Of a stretch of DNA of 64,000 nt, positions 1 through 12,010 are shown piece after piece. The notes beneath the pieces were generated by a model. That model made no database searches, was not told where the DNA came from, and saw only the letters and a program-made list of their open reading frames with translations. Position numbers and translations under genes: made by a program. The first letter of the stretch is position 1; the number at the start of each line of letters is the position of its first letter. The DNA lies in assembly GCF_963576545.1 (NCBI RefSeq), contig NC_083647.1, forward strand, positions 2,833,507-2,897,506, written 5' to 3'. Origin of the DNA: Limanda limanda. Lineage: Eukaryota; Chordata; Actinopteri; Pleuronectiformes; Pleuronectidae.

Positions 1-2841
1 CTGCCTCTTACTGCTTGAATTAAACTATATCATTGAAAGACAATTCATAGCTTTATGTTAGGCCAACAGAAGTGCATTTCCCTGGAGATCCCAGAGGACT
101 GACTTCCTGTTTATTTTACTACACATTGTAATTACAGAAGCAAAAAGCAGGGTTGTATCTTCAGGGGAAAAAAAATAACTTAGGGTAGGGCGGGACTGCT
201 GTCATTGGGCTGCCTGTTTAATCAGGCCTTACTGCATCATAATCAATATAATGAAGTAATTACTCAGTATTAACATATGCCATATTTAATCAGCAGCATG
301 GATTTCAGAGGTGCTGGAATGCAAACAGGAGTCTGTTAACCAGTCAGACTGCTACTGTGGGCCTCACTGAATTACCATCCTGAATCAACCAGGCAGAACA
401 ACACTTGCTGTTTGTCAAATGAAAATAAACTCTGAAGTAAAAGTTAAGAGTGTGAGTCAAAAGTTTGGTTTCGACCAAGTAACTGGAACTTTTTTCAAGG
501 AACTAAAAAGTTCCTGCAGACCTGTTGTCCTCCTGCATTTCTACCACGGGCCTTACGACCATTGGGGATGTAAAAGCTACACTTTTATTTAATACTTCTA
601 AAAATACTGTATATCATTGTATAAATATTATAATGTCAATTCTAAAGCTAAGTGCCATCCAAGTTTATCTTGTTATGTTTAATTATAACCATGTTTTCTT
701 GAATCTCCAGAATGATCCAACATTGTCATTTTGTACAACATGCATTGTTTGCCAATTTTTCTTTTAAGTATAATTCTGTTCTCCATATTTGTTGCATCCA
801 GTAGAAGATTGTGTGGGACGTTTTTCTTTCTGGTGTCAAACGAGAGGTTTTATATAAATAAATAATAAATCACTTTGAGTGTTAATCTGTTTTGTAAACT
901 GGTAAAAACTGAATTATGTTGGATTTACATAACTGCTAATATGTAAATATTTGACAAATTATATAAATTAAACAATGTGTCTTCAATAAGTACTATTCAT
1001 GCAGTGTACGTGGGAAATATCTGATTATGTTAGCATAGATTTTGGTAATTGATTAAAAATATTTTGTGGAATATGTTACATTGTGTTACTTAAATAACAT
1101 AGTCTGGATCCCCCATATTAAAAATGTCTGATTGAATGTCGAAATAAACCATGGCGATCATTTCAACACGTTGTATCTGAGAGGGCACATTCAAGTCTTA
1201 GCAATGACTGCCCCGCTGTGGGACACAATGGAACTGCATTGGCTCAAAGTTGTTTTCCCGGTGGCCCCCGGAGAAAGGACATGCTGGTCTTTGTATATTT
1301 CTTTCACAATAGATGACGCCTTTGAAGCAAAGGGTTCTAATCAAAGTTTTAACTGCCATCACAAATATGAGTAAAACACTAGAAACTGCCTGACAAAAAG
1401 GAGGAGAGACGTAAAATAGAAAAAGAAAAAAAAACCTAGGAAGGCATGCTGTGGCCAAACACAAAAGACAGAAATAAATCACACTATCAGACTAGAAATG
1501 TTTCAAAGCATTTACAAATATGACATGGGTGAATAACATTGCATTACATTTAATTTAGCTGACGCTTTTATCCAAAGCAACTTACAATAAATAATGTCCT
1601 CGAACTGTTACTCTTACATTCTCTCAATTCAAATGTCATTGAATCTTGTGAAGCTAAAACACTGCTCAATACTAAACTAAAAATGGTGTTTGTAACTCTG
1701 AGGTTCATTGGTGGCCGAGGGATCTGTCGATGTGACAAACTAATCTCAACTCAAAGTTTAATTAGTGGCTTTTTCAGACTTTTCAACCGCATCTCAGTCT
1801 TCAAGGGACTGGATAAACACTGTAAAAGCTACAGGCTGCAAACATCAAAACTAAACCATTCACTGCATCCATTTGTAAAAAAGTCAAAGGTCATCAACCA
1901 GGCGTGACAAAACTGATAGTTGGGGCTTGAGTTGAGATTATTTTGTAACAATTAAAAGAGGGTATTGTTTCTTAAGTCCATGTAAACGTTAGTGCGCAGT
2001 AGTGGCTGTCAGTGGAGGAGCCATTTGGAGTTCACATCCCGTTTACCTCCTTGCAATAAACATACGAAAGCAAGTCTGACTAAAGACAAAGGTACTTTAA
2101 ATGGCATTCGTTTGAGTGAAGGAAGTTTCATAATAGCTTTTAAATTAAAATACCATAATCGTCAAGACAGCATATCATATACCGTGTATACACACTGTGC
2201 TTGATTACTCTGTCCAGTCAAGAAAAAAGACTTCCTCCTTCACTACGTCTGTGGTTTAATCACAAAGCGTAGGTCCCTGTGTACCGGTCGCTGACTGGTT
2301 GAATTGACAGTTTTTGGGAAGAAATCAAAAATTCCAGAATGCGTTATGATTGGATGCAAACTGAGTACAGGATGAGTCATCAAACAGTTCAAAGGGTTTT
2401 ACAGGAAGAGAAAAGACCAAGATTTAGATGAGCAGTTAACAAAGGGATAATAGGATTAAAACATTTCATGGGCCCTTTAACATTGTTTAATTCATCGGAC
2501 ATTATTTCAAACAGCAGTTTCATCCACATTCTGGGTTCATTTCCACACAAAACCAAGTGAACAAAACTTTAGAACTTCCCTTTAAACACAAACTGCAAAA
2601 CAAGGAACTTTAGAGGGAGAAGCGCTATTAATGTAAAAGGAACCTGATCATTTCCCCACTCACTGAGGATCGGAACTGTCTGGGGCTAACATTATCCAGT
2701 GTCCTTTAAAGTCCATGAATTAACAAAGTACATAGTCATAGTACAAAGCTGACCGGGAGTCAGCAGTTCCTCTGTATAGAACAGTACCACAGTAATAATG
2801 TTGTCCACTCGTGTTGGATCCAGGAACCTTCAACCATCGTC
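1..2841. other. non-coding flank, probable 3' UTR sequence
   Basis: No conserved reading frame is visible. The first ~900 bases are AT-rich and include clustered AATAAA signals on the plus strand near 855-875, as expected of the 3' UTR of a plus-strand gene that lies outside the window; this is an inference. The part nearest 2841 is probably the 3' UTR of gnpda2 on the minus strand. A dispersed teleost repeat lies near 1545-1595. The open frames here are short and have no recognisable domain. Confidence 0.4.
1540..1600. repeat. dispersed teleost repeat fragment
   Basis: The segment around TTTATCCAAAGCAACTTACA is a sequence I know as very common in fish genomes. A second diverged copy (TTTATCCAAAGTGACTTACA) occurs near 24125. 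The exact repeat family is not assigned. Confidence 0.5.
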
Positions 2842-5800
2842 TCATTGGTCCTTTATACTGAGCACTGGGTCCACCAGCTTGTTATGAACATGCATTAACC
2901 CTACAATGCACATGAACAGTGAAAAAGTAGTTTAGATACACACAGAAAAATACTGACAATATTATTACTTTTACAATATTGTGTAACGTTTTGATGTTCA
3001 GTTTGACTTAAGAGCACTCGGAGTGACCTTTTTAGAGCTGTAGGGTACCTCCTTTCGTTTTTAGTTAATAATCAACTGTTTTGCTGCTAACAAACAGTAA
3101 GAATTTTGACAGATAGTAAAATATCAACCAATAAACTCTTTAACATCTCTGCCCTTATGAACACTTAATCTCCACCTGCTTTCACAGTTAACACACTGTC
3201 ACTCACCCCACAGCAGGAGGACATGTTCTTGTTTCTGAATAGTGTTGGTTATTGTGATTACCTAGAGTGAGCTCGTATGTGCACCAGTGACAAGCGAGGA
3301 CAGGGATACACTATGTTCTGTCTGCCTGTTGCGGATGCTAAAAAACTGGATGGATGTTGATGTGATTCATGTGCTTTAATTTAATAACCTGTTTTTATAT
3401 ATTGACAACAATATGTGTATGTGTGTATATATCATATATATATATATATATACATACATGTATATATACCTGCAGGATTTAGTAGAAGTCTCTCTTCTGA
3501 TTTCTAAAATATCACAAAAGCATGACGCTGCTTTGCTTCCACACCACAAACTCACTAACCCGTTTGGAACCAGACTTTTCAGATGGTTTAGATCTGGTTG
3601 TTTGCACCAGATCCAGGTTGGTATGAAAGCAGAGTTTGGTCCACCGAGTTGAAACCAGCATAGTTCTGCAAAAACGTCTACCTCCATAAAGGTGCTAATG
3701 TTGAGGTTTTGGTGACCCTGTTTTTAAGTGTTTATTCAACTTAATTCTAATTTTGTATGCTCTTCCATATAATACCGTGGAATTAAATTGTGGTTGTAAC
3801 ACTCATGTGTTATTGATATTTAATCAACCCGATCTAAAATCTATGGTTTAACATTTGGTACCTTTGAAATATTTCACAGTCTTGACTCGCAGCTCCAGCG
3901 TGGCGTCCTCGTCACAGACAAAGATGGTGCGTGGGTGCTGCTGGAAGGCTGATACTGTCCACATGTGGTTGACCCCCTCCTCTATGGCTTTATACAGAGC
4001 AAAGGCTTTGTGTGCTCCTGTGATCAGAATCATCACCTGAGCAGAGGACATCAACAGAGTTATACTCAGTGCAGCTACTACTTCCTGTAGATCCAGTTGA
4101 GTATGAACATGAAGTTGGTTAATATAAAGTGTGACAAAGGAACTCTTAAGTATTAACATCATTTGATAAGTGATCAGCGCTCAGCTCTGGTCTGTGGACC
4201 AATCGCAATAAAGCCCAGAGTTCCCCTCAAAGCGCTTGTCCCACGACAGAAAGACTCTTACCGAGCCTGTTGTCATAATGTAAGTGTGTGAGAGTATTGA
4301 CAATTTATTTAATTATTGTCCTTGGACAATTGATACATTAATAAAATAATAATAATAAGTTAAGTTAATAATAATTATTGTTATTATCAATTTGTATATT
4401 ACAACTGCGGTCGTACATTGTCTGTTGTGAGTGTGTTTTCTGTTTTTCCCATGGTCAAAGTTGGCCTGACTCATCGTGTAAGCGTCTACATGCAATTAAG
4501 ACAAGGTGGTGATTAGTGGACTAAGGCAGATCTTGCAGCTGATTGGCTTGCTGCTTTGAATAAGAACACACTGGTTCGGTTGAGTTGCAAAGGGACACTC
4601 ATCTTCCAGTAGAGGGCAGTACTGCATTACTAATGGTCAAAATTACACTGCTGAAGGCAGTGGTGTCCTTTCATTGGTCATTTAGTTTTTCTAAACGTTG
4701 TGTACATTTTTTATGTAAGCTGTAAAGTTTGTGATTTTTTTCATATTACTCATGAATTACATGTTTATACTTATATATGCATGGAAATGACAGGGAAGCT
4801 ACACCTTACTGACATCTTAATATATATTAATATATAATCAGGGTTCCCACGCTTGCCTTGAAAAAAAATTCCATGCTACCTCCTGATTTTCCAGGTACCA
4901 TATTAAGTGATGATCTATAGGCCCCTGAAGCTTTCCGCACCCCCCTCCCCTCACACACACAACCCCCTTGGACACCTGACTACTAACGCCGGGTTTACAC
5001 CGGACGCTGAAGCAACGCGTAAACGCAGCGCCAAGCCTTAAATAACAGCTGGCTCCAATCCACTCCCATGTTAATCCTTAGTGCCGGCCCCACCGGAGCC
5101 TGAAGCGCCGCGCTGCGCCAAGGCTGCCTCGCGGCGTGCAGCGATCGTTTCGGCGTTGAGTCTATTTTTTGCTTGACGCGAGCGTATCGCCTCAGGAAAC
5201 ACAGTGAAAAATGATTTTAAACGATATTGATGACATATTTTATATAAATATAAACGATCAAATATGCATCCCATAGTTTGTATTCCCCATTTGTTGTCCT
5301 GAAGTTTTAATTTTACCAATTTTACCAATCACATTATTAAATGTCCCCCTCTGCCCCCACTACAGCCACACGAGCAGTCATAAAGATAAAAAGAGAGAGA
5401 GGGGGGGGTTCTACGTACTCTCCACATCGGCTTGAGTGGAGAATACGTAATTTACCCTCGACACCCGACATTGAACGGAGCAAACAGCGGAGAAGTTCTT
5501 GAAGATGGATGACATTAAATTAATAATTGAAGTGGAGAAGTAGTACAGTGAGCTGTATGATCCTCGGCACATATAAAGACATAATTAAAAAGGACAAATG
5601 CTGGGACGCTGTTGCAGTTAATGCCAAATATCAGCTGTATCGGTGATTACGGAGAAGAATCGCAGGATGACCGCCGCGGAGTTAAGAGTGTCTGGTGTGA
5701 CCAGCCAAGCGCCGGCGTGCTAGGGATTAGCGCTTACGCGTCGCTTCAGCGTCCGGTGTAAACCCGGCGTTAGGCTACTTGATTTAAAAGATGTGCCAGT

Positions 5801-8800
5801 CAAGTCTACATTGTAAATGCTTAGAGATTATGTCGTATTGATAATATCAATGCATGAAATAATGCAACAAGCTGTAGATTAACAACAATTGAGCACTGGG
5901 ATTGATATATGTTTTCTCTTCCACTCCTCTCCTATCTCATTTTTGTATCACTTTTTTAAAGAAAAAAACGAAAAATCACAAAATAGCTAAAAGTAGATAT
6001 AAGAATGAATGTTACAAAATTGATCAAGACTAGACTTGTCATGTCAACTAGTATAGAAGTAATATCACAGCCTAATGTGAAAATGTATTGGTAGTTAGCA
6101 AGCAATGCAAGCTAGCCAACACTAGCTAGTTAGTTAGCAAGCTGAACGTTGGCTAGCAAGATTGCACTGCATGTGCTTTCTAACCATCATTAATGAATCC
6201 AAATCCAAAACAAACTCCCCTAAATGTGGTGAATAACACGGTTTTAGGAAAAGTCAATGAGTGAAATACATATGAGGATCAAACATAGTTCTAGTATTTT
6301 AAAAGCAAGGTAAAAATTACCTCAACAATTCTAGTGTAAGCTGCTAGCTAGCAAGTTGCAGCTAGCTAGTTAGCAAGATTGCACTGCTTACTAACTAAGG
6401 TTGATAAACCCAGGTTTACCACACAGTTAAAACACAGCTAATTACATTTGAGGATAAACTTGCTAAAGAAGTTTCACTGTAGATGTCAAGGCTCCCGTGT
6501 TGGCAGGGAAATGCATGTATTTGACCCTTCTATTGAGATCGCGAGTAACGTTTCTCGGCTATTATTCCCGAAGTCTAACAATCCAAAACTATACTTTTAA
6601 AGTCCATATCACTGGGTGGCCTGCATCAAATTCCAACATCCAATATACCAGATAGGATGCTAAGAGCATGCTCTACAACATGGGATCATCCATTTCTATC
6701 TACAGTAAAGCTGTTCACATGTAAAGGGTTTTTATAAACTCATCTTAATTATGTGCTCAATAGTTTCATTTATTTTACACATCATCCAATAAAATTTTCC
6801 AGGACAACTGTTTCAATTTCCATGTAAGTGTTCACTTTTGCTCAGTTTCCATGACTTTTCCAAACCTGGAAAATGAAAAAATAAATTCCATGTTTTCCAT
6901 GGTTTCCAGGTACCGTGGGAACCCTGATAATCCTATTGAATCTAACACAGGGTTTGATTTGTGTAAACAAAATGCACATATATATATATATAGTAAAGAA
7001 TATGTTGCAGTGCTCAAGTAAGATTATGTTATGGGAGGAATGAATGAACTGCGTTCCAATCTGACCTCTTTGGCTGCCATGACAGTTCCTACACCCACAG
7101 TGAGAGCCATGGTGGGAACCTTGGACAGGTCGTTACCAAAGAAACGAGCGTTGGCCACAATGGTGTCCTTAGCCAGGGTTTTCACTCTGGTCCTGGAAAC
7201 AAGGCTGGAGCCTGGCTCATTGAACGCAATATGACCATCAGGGCCAATACCTACAGAAACACAGTGAGAAGGAACCAAAGCACTTTACATTACACAAGAG
7301 ATTAAATCAACCCTTATGAAATCTACAATAAGCCCTATTTTACTGATGAGTTACAGCAGATGAAACATGTCTGACCTCCAACAAACAACTCGATGCCTCC
7401 GGCCTTTTCGATCTGCTGCTCGAAGGCCTGACACTCGGCCTCCAGGTCCTCTACGTTTCCATCCAGGATGTGAGCGTTGGCTGGATCGATGTCGATGTGC
7501 TTGAAGAAGTTGTTCCACATGTAGGAGTGGTAACTTTCTGGATGAGCTCGTGGGAGACCTGAAGAACAAGAGGGTCACCTCGTCAACCTAAGAGCTAAGA
7601 GGCCAAATAACAGTCTGCTTCAAAACCATGGGATCACAACTGAAATGATGCTAAATATAAAACAGTCCAGAGCTAACCCAAGTAAACAGACCAGGACACG
7701 TCATTTGACTCATACATAACACACGTCTGTAGGACAGCCTTCTTCCACATGCATTATATCATGTAAATTTGAAAAATCCTGTCTCAGAAGGATGCTGAGA
7801 AATTAGTCCATGCTTTTGTTTCCTCTAGACTGGAGTTTTTTTAATTATTTATTATCAGGATGTCCCAGTAAGTCTGTGAAAAGCCTCCAGTTGGTCCAAA
7901 AGTTTGCAGCGCGAGTGCTGACAGGAACTAAAAGGAGAGATCATATTGCTCCTGTCTTAGCTTCTTTGCATTGGCTACCTGTAAATCCTGCCATTTACAT
8001 ATAATAAAGCCCTTAACAATCAAATCCCATCACATATTAAAGTAGCATATTATCCCAATAGATCACTCTGGTCCCTAAACACAAGCTCTCATGTGGGTCC
8101 TTCTTTCTCCTCTCTCCTCCATTTCAACCCAACCTGTCGAGGCTCATGTCCCTGTCACACTGAGCCTGGTTCTGATGGAGGTCTCTTTCTTTTTTCCTCT
8201 CCACTGTCACCAAGTGTTTGCTCATTGTAGGAACAGTTTCATGTCTGTCTAGAATATTTTAAGGTCTTTAAAATACTACTAAAAAGTATGTGTTTGCAAA
8301 GGTCAGTTTGCAGAGTTCCAGAGTAATGAAGTCAAAAGTTACCTCTAAATGATGGAAGTGTTCAGTAAATTTGTCGCCTAATCAAAATTTAATTTCAAAA
8401 TGTGCCGGCAACTTTACCTCAATTGCACAACATCTATTCTTTGGCTGAGAAACAACATAACAAACCAAAATACACTCAGATGGAAGAAGAGTGACGATAA
8501 CAAATATTTATCAGAGCATGTCTACAGTGACTGTTCACTTCCTATTGATGCCACTGGACTGAACTTAGCTGAAATTCACCTGCAGGTCAGTTGTGAAGTA
8601 GTCCTCAATGAATTGGTAGTGAATAGAGCTAATGGCTAAAATAATTATTTACGCCTGCTTCTGGACAAAAAGGATACATTGTATTTGAATTATTGCTAAG
8701 TGAACGACGAGCTAGAAGCTTTAGCGGTCCTTGGCTGACGAGGTCAAAGTCAGCAGTATTTTTAAATGTTAACGTATCTATTTAACTAAAGTGACAGATT

Positions 8801-9695
8801 TCATTTACAAATCAGAGTTGATATGAAAGAATAGTTGAGAATTCACGACTAATTGTAAAGCAGGACCAGGTGAATCATCGTGTCAGAGAGATGTAAATGT
8901 AGCAGCTAATAACTGGTCATGGTGGCATTATGTTTCATGGTCACAAGAAAAAAAAGACTCTGGTGAACCCAAAATGGTGAATGCTGTAAACTGTCATGTG
9001 GTGTGTGAGATTAAAAGTTGAAAATCTAAACAAAATTCCACCTCCTATATCACAAACATAAAGAGAATTGGCAGAACATTTGTTCACCCCATAAATGTTA
9101 CGTTTGAGGGCAACAGTTCCATAGGGTTCCATTCAATCTTGACCACGCAACCTGGAGGTTGTTAGAGTGGAAGTTCTCCATACGTTAGGAATGCTCTGTA
9201 CTCTCTCTGAGGGGTTGTCTGGATGCAATGCACAACTCGACACAAGGTCTGACAGAGGACGTGAGTCATCAGCTCTGCTCAAATCTAATGCCACAGCATA
9301 TTCTCCCAAATATTTCATTTGAGACATTTGAGATTAATCAGTCAGCCTTTAACTCACCTACATATTCATCCATGTTGAAGGTTTTCACATATTTGAAAGA
9401 AATATCGCCATTTCTGTAGTATTCAATTAACTTCTGGTAGCAGCCGTAAGGAGTGCCCCCTGAAAGACATTAGACACGTTAATGCACTGCACTTATTTAT
9501 AGTGATGTTGCAGAGATACTTCACCCCTGAAAACCCTGGAGAACATCAGTGTGGGTGTGGACAGTTCCGACCTGTAGGCAGCCCCAGAGTGAAGCATCTG
9601 TCGGGGGACGGCTGGAACTGGATGATCTTGTTGCGGATGTATTTGGCTGCCCACTCACTGGACAGATCATAGTCATCCAGAATGACCAGCCTCAT
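2842..9695 (-). CDS. gnpda2: glucosamine-6-phosphate deaminase (isomerase) 2
   Basis: Converts glucosamine-6-phosphate to fructose-6-phosphate and ammonia in the cytosol, linking amino-sugar breakdown to glycolysis. Coding exons in transcript order: 9572-9695, 9358-9459, 7376-7558, 7066-7250, 3862-4036, 2842-2900. They join in frame to 275 aa, close to the usual 276. Visible motifs are the start [19 protein letters not shown], the GLPTGGTP phosphate loop, FNMDEYVG with the active-site Asp, [13 protein letters not shown] with catalytic Asp/His/Glu, [16 protein letters not shown], and the C-terminal HNKLVDP. The N-terminus is closer to GNPDA2 than to GNPDA1, so I chose that paralogue, though GNPDA1 is not fully excluded. 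The ATG at 9695 sits in exon 2; exon 1 is untranslated. Introns 3 and 5 contain transposon sequence. Confidence 0.93.
3412..3470. repeat. TG/TA-rich simple repeat
   Basis: Short alternating TG and TA tract in the last intron of gnpda2. It accounts for the low-complexity tyrosine/isoleucine-rich open frames seen there on both strands. Confidence 0.8.
4983..5773. mobile_element. nested terminal-inverted-repeat element, possibly PIF/Harbinger-derived
   Basis: A perfect 31-bp inverted repeat (4983-5013 and 5743-5773, beginning CTAACGCCGGGTTTACACCG) extends to about 44 bp with a few mismatches. Between the ends, the plus strand around 5505-5660 has a broken frame beginning [12 protein letters not shown] and followed by ELYDPRH, which resembles the MADF/Myb-like accessory protein of Harbinger-type transposons; stop codons interrupt it. 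The element is about 0.8 kb, non-autonomous, and inserted inside the larger CAGGGTTCCCACG element. The target duplication is unclear: a TA lies next to each end. Confidence 0.7.
6100..6390. repeat. internal repeats of the outer DNA transposon
   Basis: Two copies of a segment rich in GCTAGC/TAGTTAGC words, both followed by AGCAAGATTGCACTGC, lie at about 6110-6172 and 6335-6390. They look like a duplicated subterminal motif of the surrounding transposon. Confidence 0.6.
7770..8290 (+). pseudogene. 3' fragment of an L2/CR1-like LINE (reverse transcriptase end)
   Basis: The frame at 7858-7985 reads [13 protein letters not shown], then [12 protein letters not shown] and ASLHWLPV, the familiar C-terminal end of reverse transcriptases of fish non-LTR elements. 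The upstream [14 protein letters not shown] block is separated from it by a frame disturbance in a T-rich tract. The following 300 bases resemble the 3' UTR of the same family. It is 5'-truncated, dead, and sits in gnpda2 intron 3. Confidence 0.8.
8695..8795 (+). repeat. inverted copy of a cox8 intron segment
   Basis: Bases 8695-8756 match the reverse complement of 12949-13010 with 3 mismatches in 62. Similarity continues more weakly to 8795, facing 12890-12948, with a gap of about 20 bases. It lies in gnpda2 intron 3. Confidence 0.8.
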
Positions 9696-10440
9696 TGTAT
9701 CAGCTTTCTGAATGAATGAACAATACAATTAATGATAAATTACATCCTGGCTGGCCAATTATACAATGTCAATAGGATTGTCATTTATTTTATTTTATTT
9801 TCTAAGAGGAAAATAAATCAGAGCACTTAAAAACATTTGTCAGCTTCAGTCCAGACTCAGTTCGAACTGTTTCCCAGTGGGTTTACAGGACAGGAGTGAT
9901 ACAAATATATAGTTTCATCTCACGCAGACTAAACCAGACATAGAGAGTCAGAGGACCAAAGAGCAAGATGTTATAACAATCAAGTCATTGCTGATCAAGA
10001 GCAACATAACCAACGTCTAATACACATCGATATATTGCTTATAGATTGTGTTATGTGAGGATGTTGGGCCGTTAGAACCACGCCAAGCTCCATTCAGAAA
10101 GTGCAAACTGGATGCGTGCCTGCTCGCCCATTTTCAAAGATGTTAAGTGTCGCTTATTTAAAATATGATCTACAACATATCACTGCCTCGGAATGGCTGA
10201 TTATGATCTGCTATCGATCTTTCTATGGAGGTAGAATCTAATGGTGCTCTCAAAAACAGAACTCTGGGAAATTGTCCGATTTCTCTATGCAGCTTTAGTG
10301 AGGAGGTGGCTATTAGCATGTGCAATGTTAGCGAGAGAGACGGTCTACGCACATTTAGTGAAAACTGTCGCTGATCTGAAGTGAAACAACGAGGTAACTG
10401 CTAACAGGAAACAGACGCTTCAACAAGAGCAGGTTTTTAC

Positions 10441-10520
10441 CTTTAGTCAGCGGAGAAAGTCAGCTGACGAATCACGTCTGCTGTGTCACATGATCTGCTT
10501 CTGTCACATGATTCACAACC
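10441..10520 (-). other. gnpda2: putative 5' untranslated exon of gnpda2
   Basis: A consensus donor (AAG followed by GTAAAA) on the minus strand at 10435-10440 and an acceptor next to 9707 suggest a non-coding first exon ending at 10441. Its 5' end cannot be fixed from sequence. Confidence 0.45.
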
Positions 10521-10537
10521 GGTCAGGTGACGTCACC
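10485..10537 (-). promoter_or_regulatory. probable gnpda2 promoter with repeated E-box and CRE palindrome
   Basis: Two identical GTCACATGAT words start at 10485 and 10503, 18 bp apart. A perfect 12-bp palindrome, GGTGACGTCACC, occupies 10526-10537 and contains the full cAMP-response element TGACGTCA. TCACATGA-type E-boxes are bound by MITF/TFE/USF factors in other systems. Their position at the inferred gnpda2 transcription start supports a promoter role, which is an inference. Confidence 0.5.
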
Positions 10538-12010
10538 AAACTGCTTTTGCTAAACCATAGACAAATAAAAGACAAACAAAAAGCAATACTAATAATAATA
10601 ATTGTTTTATAATAATAACTATCATTGTTGTTGTTAATTTTCTATTTCATGTGACCTTGTAGGAACAGTTACTCATGAGTTGGGCAGCATACTTTGAAGA
10701 TTGAACATCCGGACAGTTCAGTGATTAAATAATATTATTAAGGACCAAAGGTGGAGAAAGTACTCAAACAAGTAAAAGTACAAATAAATAGATCAAATGT
10801 ACTCAAGCAAAAGTTCTACATCAACTTTTCTAACTGTGCTTGCAGTATGTTTTGTTTTTCAGTAAAATAGTGCAGGCTTTGTCATAAGAATAAAGAATGC
10901 TGTAAATGCTACCTGAAAACACATTGTCATATTAACAAATGGCTGAGTCTTGGCAGCAGCCTCTTCTACAGTAACAAAGTAGGGCAATATGTTAAATCCC
11001 ATCCCTGTTAAAGACCAAGACATTAACACGAGTAGATTAACAGAAATATTTCATGATTAGCTTGATGCATACTTTACATTCCTATGGTGCTTCAGTGACT
11101 TTTGTGATGACTATACCTCCAAGTACAAGCCCAGCCCTCATGTGAACATAAAGGTAAACCAGTGACCACAGCAAAGATCGGTATCTTTACACAAACACTC
11201 CATCTTGTACTGATGACAAAGTAACGCTGCATTTACTGGGCCTGTACTTGTACTGTACTTTTATTTTTGTGAAGACTTGAGGGAATATTTTACTTTATGC
11301 TCCACAATGTTCTGAAAACCTATTACACTAACATTTTATACATTAACCACAAACGTTTATATAATGTATTGCATATATATAAAAATATAATTACATATTT
11401 GTGATCTCAGTTCAAATATTTGACCACTGCTATGAACAAACAAATGGACTATACACACACGTAGAGCTAATCAGGTCATATGATCCGCTCAAAGCAACCA
11501 TTACTATATAGTTCAATTGATCAACTGCCAGACCTTCAGGTTAGTGGACGACTCTTTCTAATCAATGAGTCGCAGCTGCCCTTAAGGAACATCCAAGAGG
11601 AGGCCTCCCAGTATTTCTTCTGATAATCACAACTTGCTTAATGGATTACCTCAGATTGAGCAGTGATTATTCAAAGTGTAAGCTCAAGCTCTCCCGACGA
11701 CCAGCAAACCCCAAAAGTCTAATCCAAAGGAGCCAAAACACACAATGCAAGAGTAGCTGGGTTTAAAATTTAATCTTGTAACATACTCCTTTATCAGGGA
11801 AATCATACAATAAAAACTTTAAAAGTTCCATTCAATGTTTCATGAACAGTTGGTGTGTATCTGAGATTTGGAGTAGAACAGTCAGATAGGTGGAGGAATG
11901 AGGTAAAACTATATTCTTGTCTGCAGCTGAACATCGATGGTTATGGTCCCAGGTGGTCACTGGAGACAGGACGCTGTGTACACCAGGCAGCATCTGTTAA
12001 AATGTTCCGT
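10521..12010. other. intergenic region with repeat remnants
   Basis: No conserved coding sequence between gnpda2 and cox8. The segment near 10750-10830 (GGTGGAGAAAGTACTCAAAC and what follows) and the matching TGTACTTGTACTG region near 11250 resemble a dispersed teleost repeat rich in AGTAC words. The rest is AT-rich spacer and the presumed cox8 3' flank. Confidence 0.45.

Larger units (their letters stand above)
4839..6926. mobile_element. DNA transposon with CAGGGTTCCCACG termini
   Basis: A 13-bp perfect terminal inverted repeat, CAGGGTTCCCACG at the left and CGTGGGAACCCTG at the right, bounds about 2.1 kb. Both ends are followed by similar sequence containing CCATG/TTCCAGGTACC words. The flanks share a 5-bp direct repeat, ATAAT (4834-4838 and 6927-6931). 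The terminus resembles non-autonomous hAT-type elements common in fish, but hAT elements normally make 8-bp duplications, so the superfamily is uncertain. There is no transposase frame. It lies in gnpda2 intron 5 and has a second element nested inside it. Confidence 0.75.

Noticed and set aside
3412..3687. Tyr/Ile-rich open frames on both strands
   Set aside because: Produced by a TG/TA simple repeat in a gnpda2 intron.
5071..5328. 85-codon minus-strand frame with Ala/Arg-rich C-terminus
   Set aside because: It lies across the inner transposon's terminal region; no known domain and no start context.
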